In this document: positions 26,319 to 31,540 of the stretch, piece after piece
Layout of the letters: each line of letters begins with the position of its first letter
Position numbering within the stretch: position 1 is the first letter of the stretch
NCBI RefSeq assembly: GCF_040394755.1
Contig: NZ_JBEBRQ010000008.1
DNA length: 64,000 nt
Direction: 5' to 3' (one strand)
Source: Castellaniella defragrans_A
Lineage (GTDB): Bacteria; Pseudomonadota; Gammaproteobacteria; Burkholderiales; Burkholderiaceae_B
The notes under the pieces: generated by a model
Told to the model about the DNA's origin: nothing
What the model saw: the letters and a program-made list of their open reading frames with translations, nothing else
The model's database searches: none
Translations under genes and position numbers: made by a program

Positions 26319-27252
26319 ACCTCTCCAGATTAGTCTTCAAGTGATATGTACGAAAAGCCGCTTTAAGTTCCGCGATTTTTCCTTGTGATTGATACTCGAA
26401 GTAAAAATTCACGTTTGTGGGCGAATAAACCCATGTTTTCCTGGCTGTTTTTTTGTTGTATATTTCCTTTGTACTTACAAGCTTCGCCTCTCGTAGAATT
26501 CCCAGTAGATTTTTAATTGATTTGAAATCGCGATCGCCAAATAATTTTTTCAGCAATAATATTATTTCTTCGTGTGATATTGGCCCGCATAATAGAATGA
26601 GATCATGCAGGAAGTATAGGCTTTCTTTTTTTGCTTTGAACTCTGATAGTTCAGTCATGCTTATCCGGTCTTTTTTTGTTTTTTTTATGGCTAAGCTTGT
26701 GTTTATTTCATGAAAAATAGATCCTATACCGTCTAACGTGCAAACACCATCTTGCTTCATTGGGTACCAAAGAACAGGGGATTTAACTTCTTGAAGTGCC
26801 GCTATGGGGCCTGTATTTATAAATGACTCGCTTTCTCTAAATTTTGAGTTGTTTATTACTATTAATTTCCCCCTTAGCGCTTCATGAGAAAATGCCCCGA
26901 GCTCGCAGAAGGCGCTTTCGCTTTCTAATATTATTATTACCCTATCCGCAACTTCGGATATTGTGTGCTCAAGGTCAAGCGCATTTTTGGTAGACCCAAA
27001 CTTCTTTAATTCATTGAATATACCTTCGGCATAAATCACAGTGTTGTTGCTTTGGTTATTTCGGTTGTTTTCAATGAATTTTTTTAAGTTTGATCTTCTT
27101 TCAGAAACGACACCGGCGCTTTTGTTGGCGCCGCATAAGAAAATTAGTTGATTTGAGCGCGCCAGTCTAGGGGGGGACAAACGAATAGAATTTGTGAAAT
27201 GCTCAAGCCGTGACCCAATTGCACTTTTAGAGCAGGTTAGGACTTCTTGCAT
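26305..27252 (-). CDS. Retron effector: nucleoside deoxyribosyltransferase-like domain plus winged helix
   Basis: 315-residue toxin-like partner of the retron (RcaT/Eco1-effector class). The NDT-like part (about 33-160) shows IFLCGANKS, AEGIFNELKKFG, ALDLEHTISEVADRVIIILESES and the catalytic-type ELGAFSHE with Glu117, then SFINTGPIAAL. Residues 205-285 look like a DNA-binding winged helix. In characterised type II-A retrons the RT-msDNA complex restrains this protein until phage infection disturbs the msDNA. I set the start at ATG 27252, directly after the retron RNA, because the longer open frame back to 27393 would translate the msr-msd stems. Confidence 0.88.
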   Translation of the reverse strand: MQEVLTCSKSAIGSRLEHFTNSIRLSPPRLARSNQLIFLCGANKSAGVVSERRSNLKKFIENNRNNQSNNTVIYAEGIFNELKKFGSTKNALDLEHTISEVADRVIIILESESAFCELGAFSHEALRGKLIVINNSKFRESESFINTGPIAALQEVKSPVLWYPMKQDGVCTLDGIGSIFHEINTSLAIKKTKKDRISMTELSEFKAKKESLYFLHDLILLCGPISHEEIILLLKKLFGDRDFKSIKNLLGILREAKLVSTKEIYNKKTARKTWVYSPTNVNFYFEYQSQGKIAELKAAFRTYHLKTNLERFVRG

Positions 27253-27256
27253 GGAT

Positions 27257-27403
27257 TGCCTACTTTGATGTCGAAGGAGTCCAAATAGGACTTGCTGTCG
27301 ACTGGCTGAAAGTCCTATTTGGACTCCTTCGCCAAAGAGTAAAAATACGAGGCGGAACGCGACCCGCGTACCGGTTAGGCCGAGGCCAAACAAATGCTAG
27401 GCA
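27257..27403 (-). ncRNA. Retron msr-msd RNA
   Basis: Minus-strand RNA of about 147 nt. The a1 end TGCCTA (27403-27398) is complementary to a2 TAGGCA (27262-27257), and a1 is followed at once by GC, placing the branching G at 27397 exactly as in Eco1. The msr part has a hairpin of 9 positions (27353-27361 with 27365-27373, loop of 3, one U-U mismatch). The msd part is a perfect 22-bp stem (27272-27293 with 27310-27331) and a 16-base loop. The effector ATG follows a2 by 4 bases. The a1/a2 duplex is short (6 bp), so exact ends remain to be mapped. Confidence 0.82.
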
Positions 27404-27476
27404 GAAATATGATACCAAATTTATTTGGTTGTGCAAATTTCCAAGTGCCCGAGGAAGTTTTAACAATCGTAGCCAT
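27375..27476 (-). pseudogene. Remnant of a phage-type integrase N-terminus
   Basis: A 33-codon open frame begins MATIVKTSSGTWK, closely resembling the N-terminus common in phage/island tyrosine integrases (typically MATI..-KTPSGTWKA). After about codon 13 the similarity ends, where the retron promoter begins. The position, about 180 bp downstream of an intact tRNA on the same strand, is where island integrases usually start. The remainder of the integrase is absent from the window, so this is a fragment; the short match keeps confidence moderate. Confidence 0.45.
27409..27436 (-). promoter_or_regulatory. Retron promoter with embedded palindrome
   Basis: On the minus strand TTGCAC (27436-27431) and TATCAT (27414-27409) are 16 bp apart, and the expected start, about 6-7 bases on, falls at the a1 end of the retron RNA (near 27403). 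The spacer is filled by the perfect dyad ACCAAAT-AA-ATTTGGT (27414-27429), an operator-like palindrome. The -35 hexamer lies inside an integrase-like remnant reading frame. Confidence 0.7.
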
Positions 27477-27615
27477 GAGTACTCCGTATGAGGCTAGCGC
27501 CACATCGCTGTACCGAAACCGTACCTGGCTCACAAACTTGGTGTCATCAACCGTGTCTGATGAATGCCCGTCCCCCGTTTACGGGGTAGAGCCGATTCTT
27601 ATTATCAAGAAGAAA

Positions 27616-27647
27616 AAGGCCGTCTCTGTTGAAACAGAGACGGCCTT
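27616..27647 (-). terminator. Rho-independent terminator of tRNA-Leu
   Basis: Arms at 27616-27630 and 27633-27647 pair over 15 bp. On the minus strand the stem is followed by a T-rich run (TTTTTCTTCTT). It begins 8 bp after the tRNA 3' end. Confidence 0.85.
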
Positions 27648-27654
27648 CCGAAAT

Positions 27655-27976
27655 TGGTGCCCGAGGCCGGAATCGAACCGGCACGCCTTGCGGCGGGGGA
27701 TTTTCTTCCCACTTCGGCTTTCGCCGCCGCCGCTTCCGAAGAAGCGGCGTTCGTGGTCTGGAGCACGCCTTCACCGTAGCCTTTCAGCCTTAGGTGCCCG
27801 CCGTCTGCTCTCTACACCTTCCGAGGAGCCTTTCGACTCCAAGGCTTGGCTCGGCATTAGCTCGGACTTACGTCCAGGGCCTTCACCGAGTTTGACGGGC
27901 TTCACCTCTGGGGTTTCCCCCTGAGGGCTCAAATTTGGTCTGAGTCCCCTGCGTCTACCAATTTCACCACTCGGGC
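27655..27976 (-). tRNA. tRNA-Leu(CAA), interrupted by a group I intron
   Basis: Complete tRNA gene with encoded CCA. The 5' exon 27976-27942 runs from GCCCGAG through the D-arm and anticodon 5' stem to C34; the 3' exon 27704-27655 gives AA, the rest of the loop, the long variable arm, T-arm and CTCGGGCACCA. The joined 85-nt product has a 7-base acceptor match, anticodon stem GGGGA/TCCCC and loop CTCAAAA, anticodon CAA. It reads UUG leucine codons. The intron must be removed for function. A strong terminator follows. Confidence 0.93.
27705..27941 (-). ncRNA. Group I intron (IC3-like) in the anticodon of tRNA-Leu(CAA)
   Basis: 237-nt self-splicing-type intron without an internal ORF. It resembles the Azoarcus tRNA-Ile intron: GCCGAGCCAAGC, AAGGTGTAGAGA, GCACCTAAGG and GGTGAAGGC blocks occur in order. 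P2 (GGGG-GAAA-CCCC), P5 (GGAC-GTAA-GTCC), a GAAA-capped P6a and P9 (27728-27749, UUCG loop) are clear. P7 is GAGCA (27810-27806) with TGCTC (27765-27761). The intron ends in G (27705). It splits the anticodon between positions 34 and 35, the same site as the cyanobacterial/plastid tRNA-Leu(UAA) intron. P1 places C34 opposite G, not the usual U-G pair; P10 is UUU with AAA. Confidence 0.9.
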
Positions 27977-28043
27977 AAAATCGTGCAGCAGTTTACAACA
28001 CTACTACCTTGTACTACTCGCCAGGAACCACTATGACGGTGGC

Positions 28044-28064
28044 TGGCTCCTGATTGGCTCCTGA
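28044..28064. repeat. Tandem direct repeat, possible integrase arm sites
   Basis: TGGCTCCTGA occurs at 28044-28053 and again at 28055-28064, an 11-bp period. It lies in the 194 bp (27977-28170) between the complete tRNA-Leu and the broken 5' half. Short direct repeats of this kind flank attP cores of phage-type integrases; here that role is inferred. No gene is supported in this interval. Confidence 0.35.
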
Positions 28065-28170
28065 ACTGAAAACCGAGGTTTCCGTTCAACAGCCTGAAAT
28101 CCTTCCAAACCCTTGCCTGGCGCGGCTTTGGCAGCGTTGCTAGGGTGCTACACATAGGTAGAAGCCCCTA

Positions 28171-28210
28171 TTTTTGAGTCCCCTGCGTCTACCAATTTCA
28201 CCACCCGGGC
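28171..28210 (-). pseudogene. Broken 5' half of an intronless tRNA-Leu(CAA)
   Basis: Minus-strand sequence from 28210 begins GCCCGGGTGGTG and matches the 5' exon of the complete tRNA-Leu at every position but one (G for A at position 6) through the anticodon loop CTCAAAA, then changes to unrelated sequence. The anticodon 3' stem, variable arm and T-arm are missing. A TATAAT hexamer (28257-28252) lies upstream on the same strand, so this end probably retains the original gene's promoter, which may now serve the complete tRNA downstream. Confidence 0.85.
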
Positions 28211-28541
28211 AGGGTCGCCGCGACAGAATACCGCAGCGGAACAGGCCTGCCATTATACGGCCTTTCTTCTCCTGCGCCGCACCAGGCAACATGGCTGACG
28301 GCACCTCGCCACAAAACCCATACAAGCCCTCCACGGCTCAAGACAACGGCAACAGCCCGAGCCCACCCCACCACTGTCCCAACAATTCCATCGACATCCC
28401 CGCTCCCCCCCTAAAATCACCCCCATAGACTCCGCAACCCTGGAGCCATCCATAAGGGAACCTCTGAACAAGGCCACCGGCAAGCGCCTGCGCCATCGAA
28501 CTGATTCAGAGATGCCCCAAGACGAAACCTGGAGAAACATC
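28211..28541. other. Divergent intergenic region between the tRNA-Leu remnant and sdaA
   Basis: 331 bp. It holds TATAAT (minus, 28252-28257), a Pro/Ser-coding-like C-rich stretch without a gene, and an imperfect inverted repeat with arms at 28456-28468 and 28505-28518 sharing CTCTGAA. GGAGAAAC before the ATG at 28542 is the likely sdaA ribosome site. Nothing else is supported. Confidence 0.4.
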
Positions 28542-29927
28542 ATGGCCTTGTCGGTTTTCGACATTTTCAAGATCGGTATCGGGCCGTCCAGTTCGCACAC
28601 GGTGGGGCCGATGCGGGCAGCGCGCAATTTCGCCCGCAATCTGCAGGCGCGCGGTCTGCTGGCGCAGGCCGCTGGCCTGGCGATCGAGTTGCACGGATCG
28701 CTGGCCGAGACTGGCCGGGGCCACCGCACGGACGTGGGGATCATGCTGGGCCTGATGGGCGAGGCGCCGGACACGGTGGACCCAGCGGCCATTTCGCGGC
28801 TGATGGGCGAGGTGCAGGCCGCGGGCTCGCTGGCCCTGTGGGGCAGCCATCGCGTCGCTTTCGATCCAGCCAAGGTATTTTCGTACCGGATCAAACCCAT
28901 GCCGGAACACCCGAACGGGATGCGCTTCACCGCGCGCGACGGCGGCGGCGCAACGCTGCTGGACGAACGCTATGTTTCGATCGGCGGCGGGTTCATCCGG
29001 GCGCTGGACAGCATCGAGACCGATGAGCGGGTGCCCGCGCACGACCCGCTCCCTTACCCGTTTTCCAATGCAACGACGCTGGTGGCGCTCTGCAAGGCGC
29101 ATGGGCTGACGATCGCGCAGTTGATGATGGCCAACGAGTCGGCGCTGCGGCCGGTGGCCGAGGTGCGCGCGGGGGTGCTGCGCATTGCCCAGGTGATGGA
29201 CGAGGCGATCGATCGGGGCTGCGGGATCCGCGGGCCGGTCGGGGACGAGGCGCTGCCCGGCAGCCTCAAGGTGCATCGCCGCGCGCCGGCGCTCTACCGC
29301 GAACTGCAGGACGGGCACGGGCGCGACGATGTGATGTTCGCGATGGACTGGGTGAATCTGTTCGCGATGGCGGTCAACGAGGAAAACGCGGCCAGCGGCC
29401 GGGTGGTGACGGCGCCCACGAACGGCGCCTCCGGCCTGCTGCCGTCGGTGCTGCGCTATTACCGGACGTTCATTCCCGGCTGGTCCGAGGACGGGGTGGT
29501 GGATTTTCTGTTGACGGCGGCGGCCATCGGTTTTCTGTACAAGGAAAATGCGTCGATCTCGGGCGCGGAGGTGGGCTGCCAGGGCGAGGTCGGCGTGGCC
29601 TGTTCGATGGCGGCGGCGGGCCTGACGGCGGTGATGGGCGGCACGGTCGACCAGATCGAGAACGCCGCCGAGATCGGGATGGAACACAATCTGGGCCTGA
29701 CCTGCGATCCGGTGGGCGGTCTGGTGCAGATTCCCTGCATCGAGCGCAATGCGATGGGCGGGAACAAGGCGATCAATGCCTCGCGCCTGGCGCTGCACGG
29801 CAACGGCAAGCACCATGTCTCGCTGGATATGGTGATCGAGACGATGCGGCAGACGGGCGCGGATATGCGCTCGAAGTACAAGGAAACCTCGCGTGGCGGC
29901 CTGGCGGTGAATGTAGTGGAATGCTGA
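28542..29927 (+). CDS. sdaA: L-serine ammonia-lyase (iron-sulfur L-serine dehydratase)
   Basis: 461-residue single-chain enzyme that deaminates L-serine to pyruvate and ammonia with a [4Fe-4S] cluster. The N-terminal beta domain starts MALSVFDIFKIGIGPSSSHTVGPM; the alpha domain has NGASGLLPSVLRYY. Candidate cluster ligands are Cys346 (GCQGEVG), Cys388 (LTCDPVGG) and Cys399 (IPCIERN), matching the E. coli pattern. The ATG at 28542 was chosen over 28512 because the family starts at this MALSVFD and it has a ribosome site. Confidence 0.95.
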   Translation: MALSVFDIFKIGIGPSSSHTVGPMRAARNFARNLQARGLLAQAAGLAIELHGSLAETGRGHRTDVGIMLGLMGEAPDTVDPAAISRLMGEVQAAGSLALWGSHRVAFDPAKVFSYRIKPMPEHPNGMRFTARDGGGATLLDERYVSIGGGFIRALDSIETDERVPAHDPLPYPFSNATTLVALCKAHGLTIAQLMMANESALRPVAEVRAGVLRIAQVMDEAIDRGCGIRGPVGDEALPGSLKVHRRAPALYRELQDGHGRDDVMFAMDWVNLFAMAVNEENAASGRVVTAPTNGASGLLPSVLRYYRTFIPGWSEDGVVDFLLTAAAIGFLYKENASISGAEVGCQGEVGVACSMAAAGLTAVMGGTVDQIENAAEIGMEHNLGLTCDPVGGLVQIPCIERNAMGGNKAINASRLALHGNGKHHVSLDMVIETMRQTGADMRSKYKETSRGGLAVNVVEC

Positions 29928-30004
29928 TGCGCCGCGGATGTGCGCGAAATGGGCGAACTGGTATCCTGTCGAGGTATCCATCCGATCAATCCAGCCCTTT
30001 GCCC

Positions 30005-30460
30005 ATGAACGAAAACGCCACCGCCGACACCGCCCCGACCCGCGAGGAACTCCGGGCCCGCATACAGTCCAGCTTCGACCGTTCCGGCCTGCTGCTGCAC
30101 CTGGGCGCGCATCTGGGCGATGTCGCGCCGGGCCGTGTGCACATCCACTTGCCCTATGGCGCCAGCCTGACCCAGCATCTGGGCTTTTTCCATGCGGGCG
30201 CGACCACGACCATCGCCGATGCGGCGGGCGGCTTCGCGGCCCTGACGCTGCTCCCGGCTGACCGCACGGTGCTCTCGGTAGAGTTCAAGATCAACCTGAT
30301 GGCGCCCGCGCAAGGCGAATCGCTCGAGGCCGTGGGCCGTGTGATCCGCACGGGACGCACGCTCTCGGTGGTGCAGGTGGACGTCTACGCCATCGGGCTG
30401 GGCGAAAAAACACCGGTCGCCCTCATGCAGCAGACGTTGATCAGTCTCCCGGAAAAATAG
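30005..30460 (+). CDS. PaaI-like hotdog-fold thioesterase
   Basis: 151-residue cytosolic protein of the PaaI/YdiI-type acyl-CoA thioesterase group. The HLGFFHAGATTTIADAAGGFAALTLL helix-turn contains the family's HaGa catalytic region, and VLSVEFKINLMAPA is the conserved strand. Substrate is unknown; members hydrolyse aromatic or short-chain acyl-CoA esters. The ATG at 30005 (MNENATADTAP) follows sdaA by 77 bp. Confidence 0.85.
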   Translation: MNENATADTAPTREELRARIQSSFDRSGLLLHLGAHLGDVAPGRVHIHLPYGASLTQHLGFFHAGATTTIADAAGGFAALTLLPADRTVLSVEFKINLMAPAQGESLEAVGRVIRTGRTLSVVQVDVYAIGLGEKTPVALMQQTLISLPEK

Positions 30461-30477
30461 TCCGCCCTGCGCCCGGA

Positions 30478-31308
30478 TCAGGGCGCGATCGGCAGCGCGC
30501 GCTTGTGAGCCGAGCGCTGGTAGACCGACACGATGATGTCGTACGCCTCGCCGGGGATGTCGCGCCCCTCGAGGAAATCGTCGATCAACGCATAGCTGAC
30601 CCCGAAGGCCTCCTCGTCCGGCTTGAGGGGCTTGAGCAGTTCGAGGTCGGCGGTAGGTACCTTTTGAACCAGGCGCTCGTCCCCGCCCATGGCCGCAGCC
30701 AGGGCGCGCACGCGGCGTTTGTTCAGACCCGCCAGGGGGGTGAGATCGGCCGCACCGTCACCGAATTTGGTAAAGAATCCCATCAAGGCCTCGGCGGCAT
30801 GGTCGGTGCCGACCACCAGGCCGCCGCGCGCGCCCGCCACCGCGTACTGGGCGATCATGCGCTGGCGCGCCTTGATGTTGCCGTGCAGGAAGTCCTGCTG
30901 CGCGACATCCCGGAAGGTCTGACCGGCGCGCAAGACGCTGTCGAGCATGGCGTCGGCTGCCGGCTTGATGTCCACGGTCAGGCATTCGTCGGGGGCGATG
31001 ATTTCGAGGCCCGCCTGGGCGTCGGCCTCATCGAGCTGCACGCCGTAGGGCAGACGCATGGCGGTGAAACGGGCATCGCCGCCCTCGGCGCGGATGCGCT
31101 CGACGGCGCGCTGCGAGAGGCAGCCCGCCGTCAGGGAATCGACGCCGCCGCTGATGCCCAGCACCAGGCCCCGCATCCCCGAGGCGCGCAACTGCGCCGC
31201 CAGGAATTCCACACGCCGCTCGATTTCGGCCTGGACGTCGAAAGAATCAGCCACACCCAGGGCGCGGCGGATCTGTTGTTGGAGGCTGCGTTGTTCAGAG
31301 GTCAGCAC
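30478..31308 (-). CDS. nadE: NH3-dependent NAD+ synthetase
   Basis: Amidates deamido-NAD using ammonia and ATP, the last step of NAD synthesis. With the GTG start at 31308 the protein has 276 residues, close to E. coli NadE (275). The PP-loop SGGVDS is at 53-58; NIKARQRMIAQYAVAG, GTDHAAEALMGFFTKFGDGAADLTPLAGLNK and KVPTADLE are family signatures. No glutaminase domain is present. An in-frame TTG at 31383 would add 25 residues; the GTG has TGGAG at suitable distance. Confidence 0.92.
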   Translation of the reverse strand: MLTSEQRSLQQQIRRALGVADSFDVQAEIERRVEFLAAQLRASGMRGLVLGISGGVDSLTAGCLSQRAVERIRAEGGDARFTAMRLPYGVQLDEADAQAGLEIIAPDECLTVDIKPAADAMLDSVLRAGQTFRDVAQQDFLHGNIKARQRMIAQYAVAGARGGLVVGTDHAAEALMGFFTKFGDGAADLTPLAGLNKRRVRALAAAMGGDERLVQKVPTADLELLKPLKPDEEAFGVSYALIDDFLEGRDIPGEAYDIIVSVYQRSAHKRALPIAP

Positions 31309-31423
31309 GATGTATGGCTCCAGTACAGGCAAGCGATCAAAAGAATAACAATAACCCAGCCAGGAAAACCCCTTCTCGATCAATGGAAATTATTTGCTCA
31401 ATGCCGAACTGATGCGATCATAC

Positions 31424-31442
31424 GCATATGATAATTATTCGC
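31424..31442. promoter_or_regulatory. Fur-box-like site upstream of the TonB receptor gene
   Basis: Aligned to the 19-bp consensus GATAATGATAATCATTATC this window matches 13 positions, including the core TGATAAT followed by ATT. It lies about 100 bp before the receptor start and suggests iron control. Confidence 0.5.
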
Positions 31443-31540
31443 ATTACGAATTAGGATTTTTTACTTTATCGTCCTCCCCCTCCCTGTCCACATCGCCGTC
31501 CGCGGCGCCTGTGACCGGCCAGCGCATTGATCCGACTTCC

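Noticed and set aside
27253..27393. N-terminal extension of the retron effector
   Set aside because: The extra 47 codons would translate the msr and msd stems; the ATG at 27252 directly after the RNA gives the family length.
27616..27647. Taking the 15-bp inverted repeat as a second retron RNA stem
   Set aside because: It directly follows the tRNA-Leu 3' end and has a T-run on the minus strand, so it is a terminator.
27394..27924. A 176-codon plus-strand open frame across the tRNA-Leu region
   Set aside because: It reads through the terminator, tRNA exons and group I intron in antisense; no ribosome site or domain.
27964..28155. A 63-codon minus-strand open frame between the tRNA-Leu copies
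   Set aside because: No recognisable similarity and no start signals; treated as old attP-like spacer.
28506..29981. A 491-codon minus-strand open frame
   Set aside because: Antisense to L-serine dehydratase, which has full family motifs; the antisense product is low-complexity.
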